From assembly GCF_001625365.1 (NCBI RefSeq), contig NZ_LJJF01000001.1:3731001-3795000 (forward strand): 64,000 nt of DNA, given 5' to 3'. Position numbers and translations under genes: made by a program. Below, in pieces: positions 55,198 through 64,000 of this stretch; position 1 is the stretch's first letter; every line of letters begins with the position of its first letter. The notes under the pieces are model-generated. The model searched no databases and was not told the DNA's origin. It saw nothing but the letters and a program-made list of their open reading frames with translations. The DNA is from Streptomyces sp. MJM8645 (lineage in GTDB: Bacteria; Actinomycetota; Actinomycetes; Streptomycetales; Streptomycetaceae).

Positions 55198-56328
55198 TCA
55201 GCCGGAGAGGCGGACCGGCATGATCAGGTACTGGTACGCCTTGTCCTCCTCGGCGTCCACCGAGGCCTTGCCGCTGAGCAGCGCGGGCTTGGTCGGGGTG
55301 GTGAAGCTCAGCTGGGCGTAGGCGGAGTCGATGGCCTTGAGGCCCTCCTCCAGGTAGCCCGGGTTGAAGGCGATCGAGATGTCGTCGCCCTCCAGGTCGG
55401 CGTCGATCCGCTCGGTGGCCTGGGCGTCGTCGCCCGAGCCCGCCTCCAGGGTCAGCACGCCCTGCTCGAAGCTGAGCCGGACCGGGGTGTTGCGCTCGGC
55501 GACCAGCGAGACGCGCTTGAGCGCCTCCAGGAAGGGCTGGGTCTGGATCGCGGCGACGGCGCTGAACTCCGTCGGGAACAGGCTGCGGAACTTGGGGAAC
55601 TCGCCCTCCAGCAGCCGCGTGGTCGTCCGGCGGCCGGCGCCCTCGAAGCCGATCAGGCCCTCGCCCGCGCCGCCCGAGGAGAGCGCGATCGAGACGGTGT
55701 CGCCGCTGCCCAGGGACTTGGCGATGTCCTGCAGCGTCTTGGCGGGCACCAGGGCGACGGCCGAGATGTCCGACTGCTCCGGCTTCCACAGCAGGTCGCG
55801 GACCGCGAAGCGGTAGCGGTCGGTGGCGGCCAGGGTGATCCGGTCGCCCTCGATCTCCACCCGGACACCGGTGAGCACCGGGAGGGTGTCGTCTCGGCCG
55901 GCGGCCACCGCGGCCTGGCTGACCGCGGAGGCGAACACGTCGCCCGAGACGGTGCCCGTGGCGGTCGGCATCTGGGGCAGTGCCGGGTACTCGTCCACCG
56001 GGAGGGTGGGGAGGGTGAAGCGGGAACTGCCGCAGACCACGCTGACCCGCTGGCCGTCGGTGGAGATCTCCACCGGCCGGTTCGGCAGGTTGCGCGAGAT
56101 GTCGTTCAGCAGCCGACCGGAGACCAGGACGGTGCCGGCCTCCTCGATGTCGGCCTCCAGCTCGACCCGGGCCGAGACCTCGTAGTCGAAGCCGGACAGC
56201 GCCAGGCTGCCGTCCTGTGCCGTCAGCAGCAGGCCGGCCAGCACCGGCACCGGCGGCCGTGCCGGGAGGCTGCGGGCAGCCCAGGCCACCGCCTCCGCGA
56301 GGACGTCACGCTCCACCCGGAACTTCAC
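55198..56328 (-). CDS. dnaN: DNA polymerase III beta sliding clamp
   Basis: A 376-residue clamp of three repeated domains (about 1-125, 126-250 and 251-376). It starts MKFRVERDVLAEAVAWAAR and ends with KAYQYLIMPVRLSG, where LMPVRL-like sequence is the conserved C-terminal clamp motif. The start is GTG 56328, behind AGGAGG with a 9-base spacer; upstream codons belong to the origin region. It tethers polymerase III to DNA. Confidence 0.96.
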   Translation of the reverse strand: MKFRVERDVLAEAVAWAARSLPARPPVPVLAGLLLTAQDGSLALSGFDYEVSARVELEADIEEAGTVLVSGRLLNDISRNLPNRPVEISTDGQRVSVVCGSSRFTLPTLPVDEYPALPQMPTATGTVSGDVFASAVSQAAVAAGRDDTLPVLTGVRVEIEGDRITLAATDRYRFAVRDLLWKPEQSDISAVALVPAKTLQDIAKSLGSGDTVSIALSSGGAGEGLIGFEGAGRRTTTRLLEGEFPKFRSLFPTEFSAVAAIQTQPFLEALKRVSLVAERNTPVRLSFEQGVLTLEAGSGDDAQATERIDADLEGDDISIAFNPGYLEEGLKAIDSAYAQLSFTTPTKPALLSGKASVDAEEDKAYQYLIMPVRLSG

Positions 56329-56510
56329 CGGTAACCGCCTCCTGGATCGAGCGCTCCCGCTCGCACTCTGGTTCGTCTGATCTTGATCGTCGGTCGGACT
56401 GTCCACCGAGCTCTGCCACTCCGCTTCCGGTCGCCGAGGACAGTCTGACGTACTCCGCCGACAGACGGGGCAGACGGGCGGAAGCAAGCCGAACAGATGT
56501 CGGGGCGCGG

Positions 56511-57204
56511 TTGTCCACAGATTCGGGGCCCACCCACTTTCAAGCGAGTCGATGGGTCTAAATGTGTAGTGGTAGTAGTAGGGCCTGTGGAAACCGTGGA
56601 TAACCCCGTTTCCGCAGGTCAGACCCACTTTTTTGTCCACAGCGGGTGTGGACGGCGGCTGTGGACGAACACGCCGTGCTGTGGACAGCGGAGCGTTACC
56701 CACAGGGCACGCTGGGTATCCACAGGTTATCCCCAGGGCTGTCCCCAGATTCCGGCCCGGTTATCCACGGGCGCCGGTCAACTTTACGTGACGCCTTTCA
56801 CACCAGGGCATGAACGCCGCCCCACGCTTGTCGAACTGTGGATCATGCTGTGGACAACCTGGGGATAACCGCCCCTCCCCTGGGGACAACCGGTGGACAA
56901 CCCGGATGGCCCATTGGCGGCCCGTCAATTGTCCACAGCCTGTGGATAACGGTTGTGCACAAGTCCACAGGCACCTGACCTGCGCGGAAGAGCGTAGCGG
57001 CGACACGCCTGTGGACGAATTCTGGATAACTTCGGACGCCCCGGCCTGTGGACTACGGGGAAGGCGCCCGGCCTGTGGACAACTGCCCTGCGCGGCCCCG
57101 GTTTTCGAATCACCGGTCAAATGTTCGGCGCGGGCTGTGGACTGGCGCAACGTCCGTCGACGGCATCTCTGCCCAGCCGGCGCCCGAGGCACACCTGTGG
57201 ATGT
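56511..57204. other. oriC: Chromosomal replication origin oriC
   Basis: The dnaN-dnaA gap (56329-57279) holds about 20 DnaA boxes in both directions. Perfect TTGTCCACA or its complement occurs at 56511, 56633, 56849, 56929 and 57074. TGTGGATAA occurs at 56941. Near matches include 56595, 56660, 56680, 56696, 56716, 56727, 56761, 56860, 56881, 56892, 56953, 57010, 57021, 57136 and 57196. The clearest AT-richer stretch is AAATGTGTAGTGGTAGTAGT at about 56560. The number, consensus and position match the Streptomyces oriC. Confidence 0.97.
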
Positions 57205-57208
57205 GCGA

Positions 57209-57240
57209 AAAGGGCGCCAGGATCGCTCCTGACGCCCTTT
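57209..57240 (-). terminator. dnaA terminator
   Basis: On the minus strand AAAGGGCGTCAGGA pairs with TCCTGGCGCCCTTT (14 base pairs, one G-U) around a GCGA loop and runs into a TTTT tract. It lies 40 bases past the dnaA stop, at the edge of oriC. Confidence 0.85.
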
Positions 57241-57279
57241 CCGGCCACCTCGGCGCCGGACCCACCACCGGCCCTGCGG

Positions 57280-59115
57280 CTAGCTCTTGATGCGGTTGGT
57301 CAGCTCGGTGACCTGGTTGTAGATCGACCGGCGCTCGGCCATCAGCGAGCGGATCTTGCGGTCCGCGTGCATCACCGTGGTGTGGTCGCGGCCGCCGAAC
57401 TGCGCGCCGATCTTCGGCAGCGAGAGGTCGGTCAGCTCCCGGCAGAGGTACATGGCGATCTGACGAGCCGTCACCAGGACGCGGCTGCGCGAGGATCCGC
57501 AGAGGTCGTCCACACTCAGCCCGAAGTACGCGGCGGTCTGCTGCATGATGACCTGCGCGGTGATCTCCGGCCCGGCGTCCTCGTCCCCGCCCGGGATCAG
57601 GTCCTTGAGGACGATCCCGGCCAACTCCAGGTCCACCGGCGCCCGGTTGAGGTTGGCGAAGGCGGTGACCCGGATCAGGGCGCCTTCCAACTCCCGGATG
57701 TTGCGGGTGATCCGGGACGCGATGAACTCCAACACGTCGGCCGGGGCGTTGAGTTGCTCCTGGATCGCCTTCTTGCGAAGGATCGCGATCCGGGTCTCCA
57801 GCTCCGGTGGGGTGACGTCGGTGATCAGGCCCCACTCGAAGCGGTTGCGCAGCCGGTCCTCCAGCGTGGTCAGCAGCTTGGGCGGCCGGTCCGAGGAGAG
57901 GACGATCTGCTTGTTCGCGTTGTGCAGGGTGTTGAAGGTGTGGAAGAACTCCTCCTGCGTGGACTCCTTGCTCGCGAGGAACTGGATGTCGTCCACGAGC
58001 AGGATGTCCATGTCCCGGTAGCGCCGGCGGAAGGTGTCCGCCTTGCCGTCCCGGATCGAGTTGATGAACTCGTTGGTGAACTCCTCCGAGGACACGTAGC
58101 GCACCCGGGTGCCCGGGAAGAGACTGCGCGAGTAGTGCCCGATGGCGTGCAGCAGGTGGGTCTTGCCCAGCCCGGACTCGCCGTAGATGAAGAGCGGGTT
58201 GTACGCCTTGGCCGGAGCCTCGGCGACCGCCACCGCCGCCGCGTGCGCGAAGCGGTTGCTGGCGCCGATGACGAAGGTGTCGAAGAGGTACTTGGGGTTC
58301 AGCCGGGCGGCCGGCTCGTCCTTGCGGGAGCCGCCGGCCGGCGGGGCGCCGGGCGGGGCGGGCACTCCGGGGACGGCCGGGCGCTCGGTGGCGCGCTCCG
58401 GCGCGTTCTTGTCCGCAGGACGGCCGCCGGCCGGGCGTGAGCCGGGGGCGCGGCGGCCGGCGCCGGCGCGGGGCTGCTCGTTCGGGCCGGGGCCGTAGGC
58501 GCCGCCGAACAGGTCGCCCTGGGTGGTCGAGGGCGGGCCGGGCATCGGGCGCGGCGCCGGCCGGGACGGCTCGTCGGCCTCGCGGTAGCCGGGGGGCCGC
58601 TCCGGGTAGCCGCCCTGCTCCTGGTACCCGCCCTGCTCGGGGTAGCCCGGCCAGGCCGGTCCGGCCGCCGGACCGCCGTACGGCGCGGGGCGCTGCTCGT
58701 AGCCGCCGGTGTCGTAGCGGGGCCGGTCGTAGTCCTGCTCGTACGGCTGCTGGTAGTCCTGACCGCCGTAGCCGCCGGCATCCTCCTCGGTCGGGCCGGG
58801 GTACGGCTCGGCCGGGGCCTGGGCGGCGGGTGCGGGGGTGGTCGGGACGGCGTTGGCGTCGACCATCACGGCGATCCGCACCGGACGGCTGAGCTCGCGG
58901 CTGAGGGCCTCGGTGAGCTGCGGCAGCAGCCGGCCCTCCAGCACCTGCTTGGCCCGCTCGTTGGGGGTCGCCAGCAGGGCGGTGTCGTGCATCATCCACA
59001 TCGGCTGGGTGCGCTGCACCCACTGCTTGTCCATCTCCCCGACGTCCGGGTCGCTGACCAGCCGCTCGACGACTCTCGCCCAGACCGGGACGAGGTCGCT
59101 GTTGACATCAGCCAC
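57280..59115 (-). CDS. dnaA: Chromosomal replication initiator DnaA
   Basis: A 611-residue initiator. Domain I is about 1-88 ([23 protein letters not shown]). Domain II is about 90-270 and very long, rich in glycine, tyrosine and proline. The AAA+ domain has Walker [10 protein letters not shown] (312-320), Walker [12 protein letters not shown] and sensor and arginine-finger regions. Domain IV has the signature [15 protein letters not shown] that contacts the box. The start is GTG 59115, with only a weak GAGAAAG site. The long domain II is typical of Streptomyces DnaA. DnaA boxes in its promoter suggest autoregulation. Confidence 0.97.
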   Translation of the reverse strand: MADVNSDLVPVWARVVERLVSDPDVGEMDKQWVQRTQPMWMMHDTALLATPNERAKQVLEGRLLPQLTEALSRELSRPVRIAVMVDANAVPTTPAPAAQAPAEPYPGPTEEDAGGYGGQDYQQPYEQDYDRPRYDTGGYEQRPAPYGGPAAGPAWPGYPEQGGYQEQGGYPERPPGYREADEPSRPAPRPMPGPPSTTQGDLFGGAYGPGPNEQPRAGAGRRAPGSRPAGGRPADKNAPERATERPAVPGVPAPPGAPPAGGSRKDEPAARLNPKYLFDTFVIGASNRFAHAAAVAVAEAPAKAYNPLFIYGESGLGKTHLLHAIGHYSRSLFPGTRVRYVSSEEFTNEFINSIRDGKADTFRRRYRDMDILLVDDIQFLASKESTQEEFFHTFNTLHNANKQIVLSSDRPPKLLTTLEDRLRNRFEWGLITDVTPPELETRIAILRKKAIQEQLNAPADVLEFIASRITRNIRELEGALIRVTAFANLNRAPVDLELAGIVLKDLIPGGDEDAGPEITAQVIMQQTAAYFGLSVDDLCGSSRSRVLVTARQIAMYLCRELTDLSLPKIGAQFGGRDHTTVMHADRKIRSLMAERRSIYNQVTELTNRIKS

Positions 59116-59172
59116 TGGTGCACGCTTTCTCGGTTCCCCGCGGCTCCAGCAGGGGGTGGTGGATCAGGAGAC

Positions 59173-59303
59173 TGTGGATCGGCGGGTCCGTCTCCGGCGG
59201 ACCGACCCCACGAGGAAGAACACGAAGAACAAACCAGACAAGTCCTGCAACGGTAGTCAGCGAACAGGGCCGGATCAAGTCGTTGTCCACAGGCTGTGGG
59301 CAA
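59173..59303. promoter_or_regulatory. DnaA boxes in the dnaA-rpmH divergent promoter
   Basis: The 470-base gap 59116-59585 holds no gene. TTGTCCACA is perfect at 59283-59291 and TGTGGGCAA at 59295-59303 is a one-base variant 12 bases away. TGTGGATCG at 59173 is a weaker match. This fits autoregulation of dnaA. The rest of the gap should carry the divergent dnaA and rpmH promoters. Confidence 0.75.
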
Positions 59304-59585
59304 AGGGGGCTCCGGACGCCCTCGGGGGGCCGCTCGAAAAAGCCGGTTTGACCCTCGCGCCCCGTCCCGCGTACCGTAACCAGGTCGAGTTGTCGATGGC
59401 CGCTGCCGCATGTCCGCGGGTCCACCCGCTCCATAAGGCGCGCAGCACGGGCGCCGTGGATTGCCTTGAACCCCAGCCGAACTGGGGCGATGGGTCGGAT
59501 TTCCGAATCAGGGGAGATCACGCGGACGCACGGTGACGGCCAAGCGATTCCCCGTCATCCTACGATTCACCTCAGGAGCCCCCGA

Positions 59586-59723
59586 GTGAGCAAGCGCACC
59601 TTCCAGCCGAACAACCGTCGTCGCGCGAAGACCCACGGCTTCCGGCTGCGTATGCGTACCCGCGCCGGCCGCGCCATCCTGGCTGCCCGCCGTGGCAAGG
59701 GCCGCACCAGCCTGTCCGCCTGA
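59586..59723 (+). CDS. rpmH: 50S ribosomal protein L34
   Basis: A 45-residue, strongly basic ribosomal protein ([20 protein letters not shown], ending GRTSLSA), the standard L34 sequence. The start is GTG 59586, behind AGGAG. It is divergent from dnaA and heads the rpmH-rnpA-yidD-yidC-jag run. Confidence 0.97.
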   Translation: MSKRTFQPNNRRRAKTHGFRLRMRTRAGRAILAARRGKGRTSLSA

Positions 59724-59741
59724 TCCACGACAGAGTCTGTT

Positions 59742-60170
59742 GTGCTGCCCTCCGAGAATCGGCTGCGGCGGCGCCAGGACTTCGCGACCGCAGTGAAACG
59801 CGGTCGCCGGGCCGGCCGGCCCCTTCTGGTCGTCCATCTCAGCAGAGAAGACGACCCCAAGGGGCAGACCGACCGGACCAGCGACTCCCGCCCGCACGTC
59901 GCCGAGGGGACTCCTTCGGCGCGTGCGGGTTTCGTCGTGAGCAAGGCCGTCGGCCCGGCGGTCGTTCGCAACCTGGTCAAGCGCCGGTTGCGGCACCTCG
60001 TTCGTGATCGTCTCTCCAGGCTGCCCGCCGGTAGCCTGATAGTGGTGCGTGCGCTGCCCCAGGCCGCGACCGCCTCGTACCAGGACCTCGAACGTGACCT
60101 GGACGCGGCGCTGAAACGGTTGCTGAAGGTGGAGCCCGCCACGACGGCGCCGACGGGAGCAGGACGATGA
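59742..60170 (+). CDS. rnpA: Ribonuclease P protein component
   Basis: A 142-residue basic protein of RNase P, which with the catalytic RNA trims tRNA 5' ends. The family motif is [18 protein letters not shown] (about 74-91), preceded by [13 protein letters not shown]. The start is GTG 59742, without a clear ribosome site, so it may depend on rpmH translation 18 bases upstream. An insert ([19 protein letters not shown], about 38-56) is longer than in many relatives. Its stop overlaps yidD (ATGA). Confidence 0.95.
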   Translation: MLPSENRLRRRQDFATAVKRGRRAGRPLLVVHLSREDDPKGQTDRTSDSRPHVAEGTPSARAGFVVSKAVGPAVVRNLVKRRLRHLVRDRLSRLPAGSLIVVRALPQAATASYQDLERDLDAALKRLLKVEPATTAPTGAGR

Positions 60171-60538
60171 AGTTCCTGCTGATGGGTTTGATCAGGGTCT
60201 ACCAGTGGACCATCAGCCCACTGCTCGGTCCGGTCTGCCGTTACTACCCCTCCTGCTCGCACTACGGCTACGAGGCCGTGAAGGTGCACGGGGCGGTCAA
60301 GGGCGGCGGACTGACCGTGTGGCGCATCCTGCGCTGCAATCCGTGGACGCCCGGCGGGGTCGATCACGTTCCGCCGCGTAAGCATCCGGTGTGGCACCGG
60401 CGGCTGCGAGACTGGCTGAGCAGCCGGTCCGCCACCGGACAGCCGGTGACCACGACCCCCGCCGGTCCGGACCCCGAGGGCCCGGCGACCATTGGCCCCG
60501 AGGGGCCAATCCACATGTCCAAGGAGCCTGACCGGTGA
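60167..60538 (+). CDS. yidD: Membrane protein insertion efficiency factor YidD
   Basis: A 123-residue protein. The conserved core is [40 protein letters not shown], with the two cysteines of YYPSCSHY, then [16 protein letters not shown]. YidD assists YidC in placing membrane proteins. The C-terminal 40 residues are extended and proline-rich. It overlaps rnpA (ATGA) and yidC (GTGA). A 20-base self-complementary stretch (ATTGGCCCCGAGGGGCCAAT, 60491-60510) lies near its 3' end and could modulate translation of yidC. Confidence 0.95.
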   Translation: MKFLLMGLIRVYQWTISPLLGPVCRYYPSCSHYGYEAVKVHGAVKGGGLTVWRILRCNPWTPGGVDHVPPRKHPVWHRRLRDWLSSRSATGQPVTTTPAGPDPEGPATIGPEGPIHMSKEPDR

Positions 60539-61707
60539 CCTTCTCCTTCCTGAATCCCCTGTACACAGCGGTGTCCTGGATCATCGTCCAGTTCCACTCG
60601 CTGTACAGCAACATCTTCGACCCGGACGGTGGCTGGGCCTGGGGTCTGGCCATCGCCTCGATGGTGGTCGTCATCCGGATCTGCCTGATCCCGCTCTTCG
60701 TGAAGCAGATCAAGGCGACCCGGGCCATGCAGGCGATCCAGCCGAAGATGAAGGCCATCCAGGAGCGCTACAAGAACGACAAGCAGCGCCAGTCCGAAGA
60801 GATGATGAAGCTGTACAAGGAGGCGGGTACCAACCCGTTCTCCAGCTGCCTTCCCATCATCGTGCAGGCGCCGTTCTTCACCGCCCTCTACGGCGTGCTC
60901 GCCAAGGTCGCCAAGAGCGAGCAGATCGGCGTCATCCACGGCGACCTGCTGCTGAGCGCCGGCAAGGCGCACATCTTCGGTGCCCCGCTCTCGGCGACCT
61001 TCGTCAGCAGCCACGAGACCAGCGTCAAGATCGTCACCGCGGTGATGATCATCATGATGTCGCTCTCGCAGTTCATCACCCAGCGCCAGCTGATGACCAA
61101 GAACGTCGACCTCACGGTCAAGACGCCGTTCATGCAGCAGCAGAAGATGCTGATGTACGTCTTCCCGGTGATGTTCGCCGTGATGGGCATCAACTTCCCC
61201 GTCGGCGTCCTGGTCTACTGGCTGACCACCAACGTCTGGTCGATGGGCCAGCAGCTGATCGTCATCCACAACAACCCGACCCCGGGCAGCAAGGCGTGGG
61301 ACGAGCGGCAGGTCCGGCTGAAGAAGGCCGGCCGGCTGAACCCGGACGGTTCGGAGATCAAGGGTGCGCTCTGGGGCCTGCTGCCCCCGTCCAAGTCGAC
61401 CCTCGACGCCGCCTCGGCGGCGGCCGCCGTGGTCGAGGAGTCGGCGCAGGCACGCCGCCAGCAGCCCCGCAAGCAGACCAAGGCGCAGCGCCAGCAGGGC
61501 GGTGCTCAGCACACCGCCGACCTGACCAAGGACACCGAGGCCCCGGCCGAGGAGCCCGCCGAGGAGCCCGCCGACACCGTCCCGGCCGACTCCGGCGCCA
61601 AGCCGGCGGCCGCCCAGCAGGGCCCGGCCAAGCCCGGCGCGGCCAAGCCGGGCACCGGTCGGCAGCAGCCCAAGCGTGGCGGCCAGCGGCCGAAGAGGAA
61701 GTCCTGA
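60535..61707 (+). CDS. yidC: Membrane protein insertase YidC
   Basis: A 390-residue Oxa1/YidC insertase without the large periplasmic domain of Gram-negative YidC. Membrane segments are [19 protein letters not shown] (holding the conserved Arg in the hydrophilic groove), [37 protein letters not shown] and [35 protein letters not shown] cytoplasmic C-terminal tail of about 120 residues is rich in lysine, alanine and proline. The start is GTG 60535, overlapping the yidD stop. The long basic tail may contact ribosomes. Confidence 0.95.
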   Translation: MTFSFLNPLYTAVSWIIVQFHSLYSNIFDPDGGWAWGLAIASMVVVIRICLIPLFVKQIKATRAMQAIQPKMKAIQERYKNDKQRQSEEMMKLYKEAGTNPFSSCLPIIVQAPFFTALYGVLAKVAKSEQIGVIHGDLLLSAGKAHIFGAPLSATFVSSHETSVKIVTAVMIIMMSLSQFITQRQLMTKNVDLTVKTPFMQQQKMLMYVFPVMFAVMGINFPVGVLVYWLTTNVWSMGQQLIVIHNNPTPGSKAWDERQVRLKKAGRLNPDGSEIKGALWGLLPPSKSTLDAASAAAAVVEESAQARRQQPRKQTKAQRQQGGAQHTADLTKDTEAPAEEPAEEPADTVPADSGAKPAAAQQGPAKPGAAKPGTGRQQPKRGGQRPKRKS

Positions 61708-61789
61708 CCGGCCCTGGATCCGTTGTGACAGCGCGCAGAGCTTCGTTCCCGGCCCACCAATCTGGGCCCATCTCCGAAGGAGTCCATCA

Positions 61790-62320
61790 GTGACGGAAGG
61801 CACCACCTCCGCCGTCGAGGCCGAGGCCGCCGCCAGCACCGACGAGAACGTCATCGCCCGACTGGAGCAGGAGGGCGACATCGCGGCGGACTACCTGGAG
61901 GGTCTGCTCGACATCGCCGACCTCGACGGTGACATCGACATGGACGTCGAGGGCGACCGCGCCCTGGTCTCCATCGTCGGTGAGGGCAACGACCGCGCGC
62001 TGCAGCGCCTGGTCGGCCAGGACGGCGAGGTGCTGGAGGCGCTGCAGGAGCTGACCCGGTTGGCTGTCCACCGGGAGACCGGGGAGCGCAGCCGCCTCAT
62101 GCTGGACATTGCCGGCTTCCGGGCCCGCAAGCGCTCCGAGCTGGCCGCGCTCGGTGCCGAGGCCGCCGAGCAGGCGAAGAGCAGTGGCGAGCAGGTCAAG
62201 CTGCGGCCGATGACGCCCTTCGAGCGCAAGGTCGTCCACGACGCGGTCGCGGCCGCCGGTCTGCGCAGCGAGTCGGAGGGCGAGGAGCCCGAGCGGTGCG
62301 TGGTCGTGCTGCCGGTCTGA
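61790..62320 (+). CDS. jag: Jag/KhpB RNA-binding protein (KH and R3H)
   Basis: A 176-residue protein with an acidic N-terminus and a KH-like domain (about 40-105, DRALQRLVGQDGEVLEALQELTRLAV). A C-terminal R3H domain (about 108-176) has LRPMTPFERKVVHDAVA and ends ERCVVVLP. It matches SpoIIIJ-associated Jag, which binds RNA beside the YidC insertase. The start is GTG 61790 behind AAGGAG with a 7-base spacer. It lies 82 bases after yidC. Confidence 0.95.
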   Translation: MTEGTTSAVEAEAAASTDENVIARLEQEGDIAADYLEGLLDIADLDGDIDMDVEGDRALVSIVGEGNDRALQRLVGQDGEVLEALQELTRLAVHRETGERSRLMLDIAGFRARKRSELAALGAEAAEQAKSSGEQVKLRPMTPFERKVVHDAVAAAGLRSESEGEEPERCVVVLPV

Positions 62321-62336
62321 GGCCGGCGGTACGACG

Positions 62337-62404
62337 ACCGGCCGCCTCGGCGGCCGGTGGGCTTCACCGGACGCGACCCCGTCCGCCTCGTGCGGGCGGG
62401 GTCG
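62337..62404 (+). terminator. Two successive stem-loops after jag
   Basis: The first stem is 62337-62346/62349-62358 (ACCGGCCGCC / GGCGGCCGGT). The second is 62374-62386/62392-62404 (CGACCCCGTCCGC with its partner, one G-U). They lie between jag and the parS site before rsmG and probably end the rpmH-jag transcript. Confidence 0.7.
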
Positions 62405-62439
62405 TCGTCCATTCGCGGGGCATGGGCCCGGCGCGAGAT

Positions 62440-62453
62440 GTTTCACGTGAAAC
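62440..62453. other. parS site 1
   Basis: GTTTCACGTGAAAC, the perfect 14-base ParB-binding palindrome, in the jag-rsmG gap, 46 bases before the rsmG start. Confidence 0.95.
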
Positions 62454-62498
62454 TGTGCGGAGAGCGGGTCGGTGGATCCGGGGATCGGAGAGGTCGAG

Positions 62499-63341
62499 AT
62501 GGACACGGAGAACGCGGCCGCTGGCCGGCCGGGGGCGGACGACGTGAATCCGGCCGCTGCGGGGCCGGCCGCCGAGGCGGTCGAGGCGACCGAGGTGCCC
62601 GAGGTGCCCGAGGCCCCGGCCGTCGCCCGGGAGGTCTTCGGTGATCGTTTCGACGCCGCGGTCCGCTACACCGAGCTGCTGGCCACCGCGGGCGTGCGGC
62701 GCGGGCTGATCGGGCCGCGCGAGGTGCCCCGGCTCTGGGACCGGCACGTCCTCAACTGCGCGGTGCTCGCCGAGCTGCTGCCGGCCGGCTCCACCCTGTG
62801 CGACGTCGGCTCCGGCGCCGGCCTGCCGGGCATCCCGGTGGCGCTGGTCCGTCCGGACGTCTCGGTGACGCTGCTGGAGCCGCTGCTGCGGCGGACCACC
62901 TTCCTGGAGGAGGTCGTCCGGGAGCTGGGGCTGGAGAACGTCACGGTGCTGCGCGGCCGCGCCGAGGAGATGGTCGGCAAGCTCGCGGTGGACGTGGTGA
63001 CCGCCCGGGCGGTGGCGCCGCTGGACCGGCTGGCCGGCTGGGGGATGCCGCTGCTCCGTCCGCACGGGCAGATGCTGGCGCTCAAGGGCGACAGTGCCGA
63101 GCAGGAGCTGGCCGACTCGCGGGCCGGGCTGACCAAGCTGGGCGCGGTCGAGTGGAGCGTGATCTCGGTCGGCGAGGGCACCCTGGAGACCTCGACCCGG
63201 GTGGTCCAGGTCAAGGCGGGGGAGAGCCCCGGCGGGGTGAAGGCCGCGACCCGGCGGGCGAAGGCGGCCCGGGCCGGACGGAACGCGGGCGGCGTCCGGA
63301 CCGGCGAGCGCAGCCGGGGCGGGCGGCGCCGCACCCGCTGA
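62499..63341 (+). CDS. rsmG: 16S rRNA m7G527 methyltransferase RsmG
   Basis: A 280-residue SAM-dependent methyltransferase (GidB) for G527 in 16S rRNA. After an acidic N-terminal extension of about 40 residues comes [51 protein letters not shown] motif I is [22 protein letters not shown] (about 104-125). [12 protein letters not shown] follows. A basic C-terminal tail ([14 protein letters not shown]) is added. ATG 62499 has GGAGAGG 5 bases upstream; GTG 62472 is possible. The gene lies between parS 1 and parA. Confidence 0.95.
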   Translation: MDTENAAAGRPGADDVNPAAAGPAAEAVEATEVPEVPEAPAVAREVFGDRFDAAVRYTELLATAGVRRGLIGPREVPRLWDRHVLNCAVLAELLPAGSTLCDVGSGAGLPGIPVALVRPDVSVTLLEPLLRRTTFLEEVVRELGLENVTVLRGRAEEMVGKLAVDVVTARAVAPLDRLAGWGMPLLRPHGQMLALKGDSAEQELADSRAGLTKLGAVEWSVISVGEGTLETSTRVVQVKAGESPGGVKAATRRAKAARAGRNAGGVRTGERSRGGRRRTR

Positions 63342-63366
63342 GGCGGGTGACGCCTGGCACGCTCGA

Positions 63367-63412
63367 CGACGGGCGGGTGGTTCCTCCTGAGGGGGGAGCC
63401 ACCCGCCCGTCG
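63367..63412 (+). terminator. Terminator after rsmG
   Basis: A long stem with perfect outer arms CGACGGGCGGGTGG / CCACCCGCCCGTCG (14 base pairs) is extended inwards by seven more pairs including G-U. It is 25 bases past the rsmG stop and 51 bases before the parA start proposed here. Confidence 0.8.
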
Positions 63413-63462
63413 GCGTTCCGGTGGCCGTCGGGGTGACGGCCGGTCGACGGGAGGACACCGGA

Positions 63463-64000
63463 GTGTCGCAACGTCAGATTTCCGACATAGCGGGCATGGT
63501 GTTTCACGTGAAACGTCGCTCCTTGCTCTCGGGAATCCTCGGCCGCAGCCGGGCGGCGACTGTTGCCGCTCCGGTTTCACGTGAAACACTGACCCCCATG
63601 CAGGACTCGGAGACCATCGGCCAGATCGATGACACGCCCATCGCGAGGGCTGCCCAGGCTGCGGTTCAGGCGATCGGCCGAGCGGGTGAGGGTCTGCCCC
63701 GCCCCGCCGCCACCCGGGTGATCGTGGTCGCCAACCAGAAGGGCGGGGTCGGCAAGACCACCACCACCGTCAACCTGGCCGCCTCGCTCGCCATGCACGG
63801 ACTGCGCGTCCTGGTCGTCGACCTCGACCCGCAGGGCAACGCCTCCACCGCCCTCGGCATCGACCACCACGCCGAGGTGCCGTCCGTCTACGACGTCCTG
63901 GTCGAGGGCAAGCCGCTCGCCGACGTGGTGCAGCCGGTGGTGGACGTCGAGGGGCTGTTCTGCGTCCCCGCGACCATCGACCTGGCCGGCGCCGAGATCG
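63463..64000 (+). CDS. parA: Chromosome partitioning ATPase ParA (partial)
   Basis: The 5' part of a ParA gene, cut by the window edge. Walker A is [20 protein letters not shown], and [21 protein letters not shown] follows, so identity is certain. I place the start at GTG 63463 because GGGAGG stands 8 bases upstream and the frame stays open. It gives [20 protein letters not shown], 45 residues longer than the ATG at 63598, which has no ribosome site. Two parS sites (63501 and 63574) then lie inside the coding region, read as FHVK and VSRET. An ATG at 63496 is a third option. ParA with ParB segregates origins into spores. Confidence 0.9.
   Translation, partial: MSQRQISDIAGMVFHVKRRSLLSGILGRSRAATVAAPVSRETLTPMQDSETIGQIDDTPIARAAQAAVQAIGRAGEGLPRPAATRVIVVANQKGGVGKTTTTVNLAASLAMHGLRVLVVDLDPQGNASTALGIDHHAEVPSVYDVLVEGKPLADVVQPVVDVEGLFCVPATIDLAGAEI
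63501..63514. other. parS site 2 (within parA)
   Basis: A perfect GTTTCACGTGAAAC, inside the parA frame if translation starts at 63463. Confidence 0.95.
63574..63587. other. parS site 3 (within parA)
   Basis: A perfect GTTTCACGTGAAAC, 73 bases from site 2 start to start and ending 10 bases before the ATG at 63598. It encodes VSRET in the longer parA frame. Confidence 0.95.

Overview
This window is a high-GC actinobacterial chromosome segment carrying the replication origin. The organism is almost certainly a member of the Streptomycetaceae (Streptomyces or Kitasatospora). The evidence is the block dnaA-oriC-dnaN-gnd-recF-dciA-gyrB-gyrA with rpmH-rnpA-yidD-yidC-jag-rsmG-parA on the other side, oriC rich in TTGTCCACA-type DnaA boxes, GTTTCACGTGAAAC parS sites, crgA and tandem class E sortases. 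Start codons are often GTG and stem-loop terminators are very GC-rich. I cannot separate Streptomyces from Kitasatospora by eye.

Layout. 1-6.2 kb: the first codons of a probable 2-oxoacid dehydrogenase E1 gene, a divergent Lrp/AsnC regulator, a TetR regulator, a PIG-V-like mannosyltransferase, the phenylacetate gene paaN and an FAD monooxygenase. Two copies of an ACCGA-N4-TCGGT palindrome lie in front of the E1 start and of paaN. 6.2-20 kb: a more variable region with a secreted S53 protease, an XRE-type regulator, a secreted NlpC/P60-type hydrolase with two C-terminal repeats, a SpoU methyltransferase coupled to a TetR regulator with twin operators, a FUSC membrane protein, a DUF5819-HTTM pair and a J-domain-like/rhodanese reading frame. 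Two related inverted-repeat elements sit at 11.75-11.94 and 19.99-20.07 kb. 20-28 kb: a SpoIIE-type phosphatase, two membrane proteins (one MprF-like), a NarL-type two-component pair and tRNA-Leu.

28.5-37 kb holds the cell-wall and signalling operon fhaA-fhaB-pstP-rodA-pbpA-pknB, without a pknA. 37-44 kb: two class E sortases, a glutamine amidotransferase, a 59-residue membrane protein, a DUF881 protein, crgA, a second cluster of DnaA boxes, a rhomboid protease and a DUF5324 protein. 43.5-47.3 kb: tRNA-Ala, tRNA-Ile, small proteins, a cyclopropane-fatty-acid-synthase-type methyltransferase and a DUF3566 protein. 47.3-64 kb is the replication, topology and segregation core. oriC lies between dnaN and dnaA. 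parA is cut by the window end, and its probable 5' coding region contains two parS sites.

The best leads are the secondary DnaA-box cluster downstream of crgA, parS sites inside the parA reading frame, a perfect DnaA box upstream of dciA, the inverted-repeat element family, the J-domain-rhodanese fusion frame and a response regulator that seems to start at ATC. I see no CRISPR array, prophage, insertion-sequence transposase or classical defence island.
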